Source: Hymenochaete sp. R1
Lineage: Eukaryota > Basidiomycota > Agaricomycetes > Hymenochaetales > Hymenochaetaceae
Assembly (NCBI GenBank): GCA_019400425.1
Contig: JAFREE010000137.1
Coordinates: 1 to 64,000, forward strand
DNA: 64,000 bases
Direction of reading: 5' to 3'
The notes beneath the pieces are model-generated. The model made no database searches, was not told where the DNA came from, and worked only from the letters and a program-made list of their open reading frames with translations. A program made the translations under genes and the position numbers. This document shows, piece after piece, positions 23,906 to 35,935 of the stretch. Numbering within the stretch: position 1 is the first letter of the stretch; each line of letters begins with the position of its first letter.

Positions 23906-25673
23906 TCACGTAAACTCTATCGCAGAAACGCTCTCCATCGAAAAACCATCCCCTCTGCCGATACCCTTCTCATACGCAATCCTAATATTGAGCACCATAC
24001 GTGTCCCGACAAGACTTAGTAACGTCGGTCGGCCCAACCCGTTCACTGTCGCAGCGGCTTTGGGGCTCTCAAATGGGATGCGCGTCGCGATGGCGAAGGC
24101 GGAGCATGATATGATTCTACGCTCGAAGAGGAATATGCAGCGATGAGAGAAGAGGAGGGAGGAAAGGAGAATGAATATGCTCACGCGATGAAATAGTAGA
24201 GCTGGTCTTTGATGAGAACGCGCATGAGAAAATGTCCTCGCGAGCTGCTGAACCCCGCGTTTTGAGCAAACCTGCGAACGGCCAATGCGAGCATGATCAG
24301 CCCGTATAAAAGGGGTATCGTCCTGATAGTGTATAAGATACCAACTATCAAATCAAATCCTCGTTCCCCGAGTCATAAGAGGAAATAAGCTCACCAGTCC
24401 ACTGCTCGAAGATAGGAGGGGGATGCGACTGCGTTAGCGCAAACGATTTTGTCGTTTGCGAAGACAACGATCAGGGCTGGTTCGTCATTGAAATGCGGTT
24501 AACAGACACTCTTGATACGTACCAAAGGAACGGTACTCACAATGTTGTTGAGAAACTGCAATGCATACCACTGCTAGCCTTGCGAATAGAGTGACGATGA
24601 ACAAGGCGTGTAAGACGAAAGAAAACTTTCGATCTTCGAGCAATAGAGTCAACTTGAATCACCACATGAGCTTTCGATCGGAAGCACCACACCGTTTGAA
24701 TATATAGCTTTCACTCGAAGCAATAACATATCTACGAGTTGACGGCTCAGAAACAATGCTGTGAAACGACGAAACTTGAAGGCGTGCTTACAATCGACTA
24801 TCCCGACTACTGCCCAATCTGCAAGTCGAGCCTTTGAGCGTGGTGAAAGTTACGAGAAATAATTGAAGTAAATGTACCTGTAATGACTATGATCCAGTGC
24901 CCATGTCTACCTTAGGGGACTGTTCAATTTCCTACATCACGATGATAGTAGTTCAAGTCGACAGCATACGTACATCTATAATTCACTAGGTTATCCAGGT
25001 GTTCGACTCGGAGGCACTTCAAAGTATCGGGGGGCTTACATTGCGCGACTTAAATTACCAATCGCATCGTCTAACATTGCATTGGACGATAAGTGAGCAT
25101 GATGGTATAGAATGTCATTGAGATGAATAGACATACATGGGATGTTTACGAGAGCGGCGAAGAGGGCCAGATAGCGCGCCTGAAACTGGATTACCTTGGG
25201 GTCTCGCTAAGGCTTCCCTACGTACGCACCAAAAAATACAGCAGGCTTGATTTTTGCATTGGCGAAGTCTGAACATCACAAGTTTTAGTGAAAGTCCGTA
25301 AAAAGTACAATACAAGACATACCCAGAAATATTTGATCTTGAAAAAAGTGGACAGTATTCAATGCTGTTCAGGATAGTATGTCCCAAGGCGCCCGAAGTG
25401 CAACCCTGGCTGGTCAAAATCTTACCTCTTTATTCAAATTACACACTGGAGAGATTGGTATGAGTTCAAAATCCACCGAACCGACGAACCTGAAGGATAT
25501 GAGCACTCACGAGGATCATACAGTAACAGCGTTGAGATGATGATGGACCCGCTGAGATATGCATACACACCCTCCATTAGGGCAGGAAGCTCCCCCGGCT
25601 CAGCATCGGCAACAGCACGTATCGGGATGACGCCATCCACAGCATATGGTAGCAGCTTCATCTTGAGCTTCAT
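23906..25673 (-). CDS. DUF6533-type multi-pass membrane protein
   Basis: Belongs to the large Agaricomycete family of putative seven-helix proteins that begin with a DUF6533 domain; function unknown, receptor-like topology. The ATG at 25673 opens a short N-tail, then AYLSGSIIISTLLLYD (first helix and the family's LLLYD box). Many micro-exons follow: SSLLYFL then ARYLALFAALVNIP, DWAVVGIVD, MLLLRVKAIYS, FSFVLHALFIVTLFARLA, a loop VVFANDKIVCANA, and IPLLYGLIMLALAVRRF. Late on, VLIKDQLYYFIA is followed by RPTLLSLVGTRMVLNIR, the family's usual C-terminal block. Stop at 23906. At least eleven exons in 1.77 kb. Confidence 0.75.
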
Positions 25674-27249
25674 CTCGCTGGTGTCGTTTCGTTAGGCTTG
25701 TTATCGGCGAATGGCCCTGTCGCAGATTGTGGACGAAGAGTGCGGGGGTCAAACGGATGACTCGAATGGGGGGAAAGGGCGCTGAGATGGGAGTCAATGT
25801 ATAAGTAAGGGGAACGACGGAGTGAAATAACGCATATGTATGTTCATGTGCCACATTTAGGGAAAGCCCCGTTTATAGCGGATGGTGTCTATTTCTATCC
25901 TTTTCGTTGCTTGGGGTCTTTGTGTGTAGAGCCGGCGTTCTTCTGTCGGGTTGGGAGATGGGCAACATTGTCAATGTCCGAAGTCTTCAAGTGCTCATCT
26001 TGTCAATAGTATCACTACATACTATCAGTGTCAGCTTAGATATAGTTGACGGCGTATGATGGACATCCGTCGATTCCCGCTGAGTTGTTTTAGGCGTGAG
26101 GTTATCCTTGGCGACTTGCATGTATGGCGTTTGCTGCGAGTTTCTTTGGAGCGAAGTGCTGGTCAACAGGCGTCATCAATATCATGTCTCAGGAAGGCGC
26201 AACGTAGCTATATAAATATCCACGCAACTATCTGTGAGAGATCCCGATGATCAACTGCCGGTCGTGAGCATGGTGATATCGTTTCGAAGATTGACCTTCT
26301 GTTGACTAAACAGCCTTTGAGAGGGATCTAGTTCAACTTCCTCGGCACAGAACTTCCATGTTGACTTTCTCAGTTGAAAAGTGCGCAGCATTTAGGCAGA
26401 AAAGTAATTGAAATCCAAGTTATCACTTGCGGGATGACACTTCGATGGAGAGAGAAGGTGCTCCAAAATACGCGGAGTCCTTCGGGGGGGCAGAGATTCT
26501 TGGGCAACCACTCTTACTTAAGTAGTATTATAAGTATACCAAGAAAGTTGGTGAAATATGGACAGGTGTGAGATGACAATGATCTCGACATGGCTCCCAT
26601 AAGCACCTATAAGCATTTATAGGAGGGATCCGGTCCTTGAAACCAGCCGCACGTAATCGGCTAGATTGGGACAGTCGAACATGAGTGCAGTTTGCGAGCA
26701 ACGAGGCCCTCGAATGCCTTGATTTGCTCGGCAGACGTCGAGGTAAAGGAAAAATTCGGATCGCATGCACACAGGTTTCCACGCCCCATCGTTTTTCTTC
26801 GTTACGGCTCTGGGGGTGCGAAAGGAAGCACTAAGCGATGCGATGATGGGCATGAGAGACCGAAGCCATGGCACAAGTAGTACAGTTCATCGACGACCGC
26901 GCTTGTGAGTTCATTGCTTGGTCGATTCAGAAGAGTGATTGATGGAGAGTGTACATCAAGATCATGAAGATGAGAGCTGAGTCCAAAGACGACTCGGAGT
27001 TGCACAGGAAAAGAAAAGTACTAGTGATTGGAGGCCATCATGGATGACAAACAAAAGCAACCCGGAAATCACTATATTACATAATCTATTTCTGTATTAC
27101 GTCAGTATGTCCGTTGCGCTTCGCGTTTTCCTTGCGCATACAGAGTCGTGTCTTTCTCTCCTCCTTCTTAGACTCCTACCACCACCCTCTGTTTTTCATT
27201 GTCCCCACCCACCCCTCCTCGTCCTATATGCTCTTATAATCTCGACGTT
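25674..27249. other. Divergent promoter region
   Basis: About 1.6 kb between the DUF6533 gene (minus) and the zinc-regulator gene (plus). It contains a small perfect inverted repeat at 26606-26623 (7-base arms, 4-base loop). Overlapping frames at 26528-27005 show no motif. No gene supported. Confidence 0.5.
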
Positions 27250-30200
27250 ATGATGCTTCATACTCCCCTTAAACACGTTCATCACAACGACGTCGGCGTC
27301 GTGCACGCGCCGCCAGCTCACCATGCGCACGCGCCCGTCGGTGGACAGGCTCCGGCCACAACACGCTTCTCCCCCAACACACACAACCAACTCGCCCAAG
27401 CAACTGATTTGAACCTGGCAGAATGGTTACATATGTCTCCCGGTCAGGTATGTGCTAATTTACATGGTATTTTCATAGAGAAACGCGTTTTTTTCACCAC
27501 AACCACATCTCTGTCACACCCATATATGCTTACTGACACGCTTTTCTGCGCTGCATTAGGCTGCACTGATGGCCTCACCACATGTCGTTGGGCCATTTAG
27601 CCCATATGCACCGTATACTCCTCCAGCTCAGACCCCGTACTACTTTGTCCCAAGCCCCTTGCAGCAGTCGACAGCATTTGCAGTGAACAGTTTTGGACGA
27701 AACGACTTCCTCGCTCCACCGACCGCACAGAGCTCTTCCTCATTCCCAAGTCCACAGGAGTTGGAGGAACAAAGGGTTCAGGCATTCCAGGAGAGCGAGC
27801 AGGCTTTAGATCCCAATTATACATCCGTCCAGGTCCCCACGATCTCGGTTTCGGAGGATAATACTACCGCTTCGGACTTTCTGAGTTCGATGGGTGGGAA
27901 TGAGCATAGTCAAAGTCAAAGTCAGTATGCATACCAGTCGTACGCAGGCTTGAGTTCAATGGACTTTGCGGACTTTCCCACTCTCACGGGAGCCTCGTCC
28001 TTGTCTCACTCACCGGGGTCTCTTTCTCCGATTTCGTACCAAGGTGTTCCGTCACAGGTGGATCGAATCGCCTTTGCAAGTGACCAGAGTGTTTTGAACT
28101 CGCAACAATCCTTGACAGCCCATCAGATAATTGCGGGCGAATCATCTCCAGTGACGACGCTGACCGGCGCCGAGGAGTCTCAGCAAGTTAATGAAAAGCA
28201 GCACTCTCCGGCGTCATTCCCCTTGGAAATTAACCAGGACAACAGGGACAACCTTAGCCTCAGCCTCATGGACAGGTTAAGAGCTGCGTCGCCTGTTACC
28301 GATGCGAGTGCAGCCCCATCACCAGCCCCTCGAGCTCAGAGTCGGAAGTTGTCTGTCGAACCTATGGAGAGAATGCCGTCCCCTTCACCCTTCCTTGCAG
28401 CACCGCAGCCTCGCCCTTTATCCCGCCTCGCTTCCCCTATGCCGAGGGAACATTCCCCTCTTGCGGAGTTGGCGGAGCTTGCCTCCCGCCGAAGCAGCGC
28501 CGCATCGTCCCCTCTTACACCGTTGCCAGCGTCTCAAACCACAGCTTCCAGTTCGTCCGCCTTGATAAATAGTGTGAACGAGAACCTTCTTCGCGCCCAA
28601 TCGCGCCCCCAAACACGTCCGTCTTCAGCTTTGTCTGTGCGCTCGACGCAATCGTCCGCTTCAAAGCAATCGCCTTCCCGCAGCGTTTCCCGCAAAGCTG
28701 CTCGGGCAAAACGCTTCCCATTATCCCCTCTGCGCGTTTCTTTACCGTCGTCTCTCTCATCCAATCAATGTCTTGATGGGAGTAATCTTCCTCGGGGTCC
28801 CCTGGAACAGAAGGAGACCACTGGGTACGCCACGCGCTCGAAAGGCAAGACCTCTCAAGAGGAAATTGAACGGAAGGAGAGAGAGGCGGACTTGCAACTG
28901 ATCCGTCTTGGTTGCCAGCAGGCATCTGGAGACAAGACCAGTGGTTTGGACATTTTGGCAAGTGTGAGCGTGACTCGAAGCCTTGGGATCGAAACGAAGC
29001 TGGAAAATGACCTGTCCTCGCGAGCTTCCAGCCTTACGCCTGTTTCGAGTTCAGTCGCCACCCCGTCGCCCATGCTTGCGCGTAGAGTCACGAGAAACTT
29101 GAAGCGCTCATACATTGATGATGCTGAAAGTGTTGATGCGAGTGCAAGTTGCGGTTCGAAGCGAATTCGTAAGCCGACTGAAAAGGCTCGACCTGCCCTC
29201 ACTCGAGCACAACCCTCGTCGAAGGGTAAAGGAAAAAAGGCCGCGAAGCCTGCTCCGAAAGTGGATCCTTCCACGTCCGGGACAGAAGATTGGGATGATG
29301 ATGAGACTGAGAACGAATTGGACGTAGATTACGAGCCCATCTCCACACCTCCTTCGAAGAAAGCGCGCACAAAATCCCAGAATACGAAGTCTACGAGTGC
29401 TCCAAAAGCGCCTGCAAGACCTGTGCCGAAGAGAGCTGCGAGTGCGAGATCTGTGCTCCCAGAGCGGCCAAAACCTACACGGGCGAATACCGCTTCTTCT
29501 ACTTCTGCGTCCGCTAAAATATCCAAATCATCTACAGTCCCGGGGAAGGGAAAAGGTGAGGAGCCTGAGGCGGAAGAAGATGTGGCATATGAGTCAGAAG
29601 ACATTGATTATGGCGAAATCGAAGGACCAACCCGTGATTTCCCAGAAGGCGTGCCTGTCCACGCCGACTTCTCTCTCATGTACCGCAAGTTCCCTGCTTG
29701 CTCGTTCGTGAATGGAATTTCCGTCACTGTTGGGACCGATATCCCATCGGTCGACATCCCTGCAGCCGGACACTTCAATTCCCATGCACCGCAGAATGAG
29801 CAGGATTTGTACACGCCGCGTTTCGTAAGGGGCGTAGGGAGGGAGAAGTGTGGTTTGTGTCCGATTTGCTATGAGCCGGAAGAGAGGGGCGGAAGAGGAA
29901 AGCAAGAATGGTTGAGCATGAAATTCAGTGCTTTCAAGTAAGTGACACTCGCGCACCTCGCCCTTACCTTCAATCAAATTCTGACTCAAACTTGCTCTGT
30001 GTTTGCCAGCTACCACATGCAATACTTCCACGGCATATCTCCCAACTCTTTCCGTCCGTTTTCTCCGCCGGTCTCGTTCCGCCGTACGAAGCGTGCGCCT
30101 ACGTACCGTAATGAAAAGAATTCAATCCTCGAGGGCAAATGCCATAGCTGCGGCCAATGGGCTGCAGTCGAAGGAATCAAGTGTGTCGAGGCGAAGGTGA

Positions 30201-30876
30201 GTTTTTTTGTTCCAAAATTCTGAGCCTCCTGTGTATCGTCTTGGAATCTTGTCGCTGCCGGGATGGGATTGTTGTGTCTTGAGACGTCTGTCGCGTTTCA
30301 TTCGTGGAGGGACAGCAGGGCCTCACTTGTAGGAGAGAAGAGAAAGAAGGGGGGAGGGCGAAGGAGTCCACACGGCCTCGCGATTATCTCTGGATCTTCA
30401 TATACGATGCGCGATGGATATCTTTCGGCCTTTCGGGCCATTGGAAAAGAGTGCGCGGATTTGCTGATCAGCTGTTAATCCCGCGAGCCCTTTGCCCTGC
30501 CCCTTCTCAAAGAAAATTTTCATGAATCCTCCCATCACCCATCGATAAGCCCTCATGTTCAAATTTTGATGACGAGATGGTGGTGAATGATCGACATACT
30601 GCTTTTGGGGGCTTGGGCTTGCCGTGTTCTTTTCCCTTCTTCTCTGCCTCTGGCCCTTCGAATCTTTCAATTCGAATAGAGTTACTGACAAAGTTTCTCG
30701 TTTTCTAGCTCAAAGAAATTTATTGGTGGAAGCATGCTGCCGGTTGTCACAAGGGTTCCACGCTTCCTGGTGAGGGCGAGGCTGTTATCGACGACGGCGT
30801 ACCTGAAAAGATTCGGGAAACGTACGCTGCCTTGGTTGCCGCTGCAAATGCAGCGTACGTTCACAGAAAGATCTGA
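27250..30876 (+). CDS. Rua1-like zinc-binding transcription regulator
   Basis: Large nuclear-type protein with a C-terminal zinc domain resembling the Rua1_C/DUF4451 family (Rua1 controls glycolipid genes in Ustilago). Four exons: 27250-27447, 27560 to about 29936, about 30010-30193, and about 30710-30876. The N-terminal 700 residues are low-complexity, with Ser/Pro-rich and His-rich tracts, several basic patches (for example KPAPK and KKARTK) and an acidic run near EEDVAYESEDIDYGE. The C-terminal domain reads CGLCPIC, W-LSMKFSAF, NYHMQYFHGIS, then CHSCGQW and IYWWKHAAGCHKG, giving two C-x2-C pairs with downstream His/Cys ligands. The third intron is about 515 bases, unusually long here. Targets unknown. 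Confidence 0.75.
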
Positions 30877-32742
30877 ACCACTTGTGCAAGTCAAGTGCGA
30901 CGTCGAAATGGTCGCCTGCCTATCAATCGCTCTTCTCTCTGTCTCCTTTGGTGAGGCAAATCTCAATCTTTTAATATATTCTACACTTGCTCCATGCGCG
31001 GGACTAGACTCCTCCCCATCTTTTATTCTTTTTCATTTTTCTCTGTCTTTGGTCGGAATCACTCTTCACTCCAATGTCTGTTACCGTACTCCGTCTCTAT
31101 TTCAGACTGCTATCCCAATACCGACGTTACCCCCCAAGTCTTTGCATTGTCGTGTATTCCCCCATTCCCCACACACCCCGCATCGTCGTTATTTGTTCAC
31201 GCATACCACCGTCCATTATCATCATCATCGTTCATAATTACCCATTATCATCGATCAATCAGACCTTGGAGCCATACTATACCTTAGCAGCATCACTTTT
31301 TCCCTCTCTCTCGTCTATTCATTTCCCCTCAGTAGTGTTTCCCTTCAACTGTGCATATTTATCTCATTCCTCGTTCGGTATTACAACTCTCTATTTAGGA
31401 TTCTCCATCTTATCTCTGCCCCCATCAATCACCAGTCTTATAATGTAACGTTGCCAATCTGAGTAACGTTTTTCATTCCTCCTTATTAGTCTGTGCCCGC
31501 GTCCTTTTTTTTCTTTTTATCCGACGGTACTCTTCCTTCTCCAGACTCCTTTCTTTCTTCTCGATTTGTGTCTTCCGACGTCACTTGATGTGCCTTCTGT
31601 TTTTCAATAATGTTTACACAGCGGCGAGGATCTGTTTCATGGGTCCTATTTCCTCGTTTCCTTGGCGCTTTCTCCCGATTTTTCATGGTCGATGAAAGCC
31701 ATTTTCCTCTTTTCATCTCATAGACAGTTGTTCCGCCTCGTATGAAGTGTGTCGACTCCCCCTCCCATCCCTCTGTTTTCCTTGATCCCCTCGCACTTAC
31801 CCTCCCATCTGCCTCCCCCCATCCTCAACTCTCCGAGATATCTCCTTTGCACTACTTGTCCCGACTTTCAATACCATCCCACATTTGAGTCCTAGTATGT
31901 ACATATTCCAATTTCAGCACAACATTTCATTACTGTCGTGCCCCGGTGTCCTTTTGCTTCGTTGGGCGGGTAGCAGATTCGGACGGGTGGCTGACCGTGA
32001 CGGGGATTCGTTTGCTCAGCAGTCCGGATAATTGCCATTCTATATGATAATGATATATGCCTTTATGTCGCTGTCGCATTTGTGTGGATCGAGTGATGGT
32101 TGTTTCATACATGAGTTGGAATGAGAGCAGTATCAACAGACAGTACTTTCGACGATGTTCTTCTCGACCGCTGTGGCGTCGGTGATATATCTATTTGTGT
32201 TTTATTTTATTTTGGAGGGCGGTTTAATATCTTAAAATTACTACTTTGATTTTATCGAGGCTTAATAGTGGTATATTGCATACACAAAGTAGTAGGCTTA
32301 AATTTAACGCGAGAGTCGAAGAAATTAAGACAGATTTGGTGCCTATTCCTTCTGTGCAATGTTGCATGGTAGTATGGTAGTATCCATGCAGTGAGAGTGA
32401 GTATAAAAGAAGACTTCCCTCTCTCCGTCTACCCAACGTAAGTCCTAGATCGGCTTTCTCGTTTAAACCTCCACTATCAGCTCGTCTCGAGTGCGCAGCC
32501 TAGCTGAGAGCATCTTCCAGTTATATCCGATTATCAGTCTGTACGTTCCATATCTGTTCAAACCATTAGCTTGAAAATATCAACCACTGAACTCTGTTTA
32601 TAGAAGTATCCCCTCCCCCTGCCCTCACCAGAGAACCTCCACTCGATCCAGTCCTTTAGGTTGAGACCTCGCATACATCCATACCTTCACTTGACGCTCT
32701 TCTTGTCCTACGCCCGCGTCCACATCCACATACACTCCCAAC
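30877..32742. other. Long pyrimidine-rich intergenic region
   Basis: About 1.87 kb. From 31000 to 31900 the plus strand is strongly C/T-rich, with many TTTC and CCC blocks. This may be long 3' and 5' untranslated or promoter sequence for the next gene. No coding exon found on either strand. Confidence 0.5.
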
Positions 32743-33861
32743 ATGGACAGCCGCGGCTCACAGAAAAGACGTGCTGGTGATAGTGAAGGTGGTGGCGGAA
32801 GTGCTGCCAAAAGGCGGCGAGACCGGAAGGCGGAACTGAAGGCCAAGGATGACCTGGAGGCACCGGACATTGACTTCACCGCCTACTCCGACCATGAGAC
32901 CATCAGTGCTCTGGTTCATGCAGCCAAACACAACGATCGCATCACATACGATTACGAAGACGCCCTCGCCGTTACGAGCAGGGATTTCATGAAGAGGGTC
33001 AGTTCAAAGTACCAAGGCAAGACCACCCTTCTCGAGTTCGCCGTGGACTTTGTTCGTCTCCGGTACGAACATGTCCTCGATATAGCCGCCGGTCAAAGTG
33101 AGTTTTACCATACCGACACTTCAAAGGCGGAAAAGAGAAAGCAGAATAATAAAATGAGTCGAGCCAAGGATTCGCATAAGGTCGGCTTGGAAAAGCTTCG
33201 AAAGGGCATCATCGCTATGACTTTAGCCGAAGTGGGCAGGTTTGACGTTATATTGATGCAGAAGCTCGTCGATATTGTTGATTTCGAGACGAACAGGGTG
33301 AAGAAAGACACGGATGAGAATAACTACTGGAAGTGGCTGAGGTATGGGAAGAGGCTGGAAAAAGAGGTTGACAGCGATAAGCGCAACAAAATCTTAGTAG
33401 TCAAGAGAGAATTCGAGCGCGGTGACAAGGTGATGTCTTCGATCCAAAAATATATCGATAGCCCACCTCTCCTCGTCCCATCTATCAAGAAATTGTTGAC
33501 CGAAGTCTTTGAGGGCAGGATTAGAGTCCTTGAGGCTGACTTACCACGTGCAAAACGCAGGGTGGAGTTACTCGGCTTCTCTCTCATACCTACCATCGAA
33601 GCCAAGCTACAGAATGAATATGCCGCACAGCTGAGGACTCACAATGTCACGTACAACCCATTAATGTTCGTCGACGAGGACAACATTGAGCATGCGATTG
33701 CGGTTTGCGGATGGAGAGCGCTATATGATCCCTTCAAGAAAAATCGGGATGCGGAAAGGGACGCGGGAGAAAGGAAGGCACTTCAGGATTACTGCCGGAT
33801 GATGCAGGAGAAAGAAGTCCTGAGGCTTCGAGTTGAGGCTCTCCGACCTCTGGACGAGTAA
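32743..33861 (+). CDS. Intronless protein of unknown function, charged and helical
   Basis: Single exon of 372 residues, unusual in this intron-rich window. It opens MDSRGSQKRRAGD with a likely bipartite nuclear signal (QKRR ... AAKRRRDRKAELKAK). The rest is helical and charged, with no Cys clusters, signal peptide or membrane segment. A block of Lys/Arg-rich helix (residues about 120-200) and paired Glu/Arg near the C-terminus (EVLRLRVEALRPLDE) suggest protein or nucleic-acid binding. I do not recognise the family. Length, ATG context and even codon use support a real gene. Confidence 0.75.
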   Translation: MDSRGSQKRRAGDSEGGGGSAAKRRRDRKAELKAKDDLEAPDIDFTAYSDHETISALVHAAKHNDRITYDYEDALAVTSRDFMKRVSSKYQGKTTLLEFAVDFVRLRYEHVLDIAAGQSEFYHTDTSKAEKRKQNNKMSRAKDSHKVGLEKLRKGIIAMTLAEVGRFDVILMQKLVDIVDFETNRVKKDTDENNYWKWLRYGKRLEKEVDSDKRNKILVVKREFERGDKVMSSIQKYIDSPPLLVPSIKKLLTEVFEGRIRVLEADLPRAKRRVELLGFSLIPTIEAKLQNEYAAQLRTHNVTYNPLMFVDEDNIEHAIAVCGWRALYDPFKKNRDAERDAGERKALQDYCRMMQEKEVLRLRVEALRPLDE

Positions 33862-34090
33862 TGGGAACAAGCCTCGCAGGCGCAGGCAATCACATAGGCT
33901 GGAAGAAGGATACCTGCCGTTCAGTATTTGTAGCTTTTTGCTGATTTGTATGAACACTAATTTCTCTTTTGTAAATACAACGGTCAAATCTTCAGCCACA
34001 GTTTAAGGTAAACGTTGAAAAACACTCAATGGATTATAATCACCAGCAACAGGAATAGAAAAAGTGCAGAAAGCATGGAATAATGATACG

Positions 34091-35061
34091 CTACACCTTA
34101 TATCGCCTCCCGGTCTTGTTAAAGAATGTTTGGAGAATGTACACTTGAGCACTGCAAATATTGTAGGGCGGAAATCACAGCATCAAAGTCGATTTGAAGG
34201 AAGGATAAGGGTAAAAGTCAGCATGATGATTGCAAAAGAGATGAGGTGTCACGTACACTGCCATGGTTACGACACCGATGACTTCGAGAACGGCGAACCA
34301 GAATATTTTACTATCAAAGAAATGTCTTTAAGTAAAGGGCAATGGCGAAGGTCGAGCCGAATGCCAACCTCTGCGTCGACTTGACAATAGAAAAGCCACG
34401 GTTTTCACGCGTATGGAAGCTATGGGTAATGTCATGTTCAGTACACACACACAAAAGTTGACTTCCGATAACTGAAGACATCAATCTACTCACAATTTCT
34501 GCGTCCTTTTGATACTGAGCAGTTGCCCATTGAGCCTGTAAATGCTCTCCTCCAGCGCACTTGAATGATCCGCGATCTGCCCAGGCTTTGTCGCAGGTTC
34601 ACGCCGCGGCTCGCTCTCAACCATGATGTCAAAGTCGATGAATTTGTCCGAGAGCGAAGTCATGTCATTTGTGAAGCAGAAGGAGTATTCACCAGGCGTA
34701 TTGGCGGTGAGGACATAGTCGCCCTGCTTTTCCTTGGTGCCATCGAGGATATTCTTGTCTACAGGATCCTTTACCTCAAAGTCGATCTCGAACGTCGCGC
34801 CGGATTGCACAGCGAAATAGAACTTAGAGATAACACAGACGTGGTCATCAGCGTCGGTGGGTCGAGCGTTGGATGTAAAAAACGACAGTCACTTCAAGTT
34901 CAACAAGCACTTACCCCGATCTTCTCCCCTGCCTTGTCCGCATCCGCGTAGAAACAAAGACGTTCGTTGGCAGCGATAGCCGTTGTCAGCGCCGACCCCT
35001 GGACCGCCGTTGCAAGCAGAAATGAGACGATGACTCCTATCAGCGGTACGGGCAGTAACAT
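34091..35061 (-). CDS. p24 family (EMP24/GP25L/ERP) cargo receptor
   Basis: Type I membrane protein of ER-Golgi COPI/COPII vesicles. The ATG at 35061 opens a signal peptide (LLPVPLIGVIVSFLLATAVQG). The GOLD domain has the expected Cys pair (RLCFYAD and YSFCFTND). A coiled coil (ALEESIYRLNGQLLSIKRTQ) leads through a mini-exon (FFHTRENRGFSIVKSTQ) to the membrane helix IFWFAVLEVIGVVTMAVAQVY. The cytosolic tail LQTFFNKTGRRYKV has the FF motif for COPII and a basic end. Four or more exons; the short fourth and fifth ones are easy to miss. The p24 subfamily was not decided. Confidence 0.9.
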
Positions 35062-35935
35062 GTCGTGTCGGGGTCGTTCAATGTCGTGTGGGCAAGGTGT
35101 TCGCGTGTCGATGGTGCGTCGTTTTCCAGCTATGCTATAAACCTACGTTACGTAATATGCTTTTGAAAGTCGGTATCGTTTGTCCGACTCAACTCTCTGA
35201 TCGTAGTATATATAAAAGTAAGAAAGGACCGAGTGACTCATGTAGTTTTCATCGCATCTACTCCCATCAACCCCGCTACATCCCCCACCCTTCATTCCAA
35301 GGATAATACAAGTGGACGACTAACAACGCATTCACTCGTAGAGCTCATTAATTTCGTTGAGGACACCAAGAGACGCTTTCTCGAGGGCCAATTTTGCTTC
35401 CGCAACCTTTCCAGCACGTTTCCTTGGCTCATCTCATGGAAAGCGTTATGTGGACAATGCTAAATCTCTTTTTATAGGGCTTGTGGTTCAAGCCGTTCAT
35501 TCAGTGACAGGGAAGATGGCTTCGGCATCTTGTGCATTGGCTAAGGAAGCCCCATAGAATTCAACAGCGACTCCCTTGTGCAGCTAAGCTACTTCCCGCT
35601 ACTTCGCGACATCATCTTGTCGGTATGTACTCCCTTAAAGCATAACAGATCGCAGTCACTTCATAGGAAGTGGGTGGATTTAGTATTTGAAAATATATTT
35701 TGTAACAAGGGAGAACATTCCAGGAGTAATACAAAAGAGGGAAAGCAGGATAAAACACATTATTGAGCGGAAATAGGGGACAACGATATAAACGGATCGA
35801 AGGAAATGAATAGAACAAGGCGATGCGGAAGAATAAGTTACGAATAAGTTATCCAGAGAGTCCACGATATCTCATCGGAAGGGAGAGATTGTGAGAGGTG
35901 GCGCGAAAGGAGGGAGATCCATGGAGTAGCTAGGC
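35062..35935. other. p24 promoter and downstream flank
   Basis: About 0.87 kb. Promoter of the p24 gene and the 3' flank of the next minus-strand gene. Nothing else supported. Confidence 0.5.
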
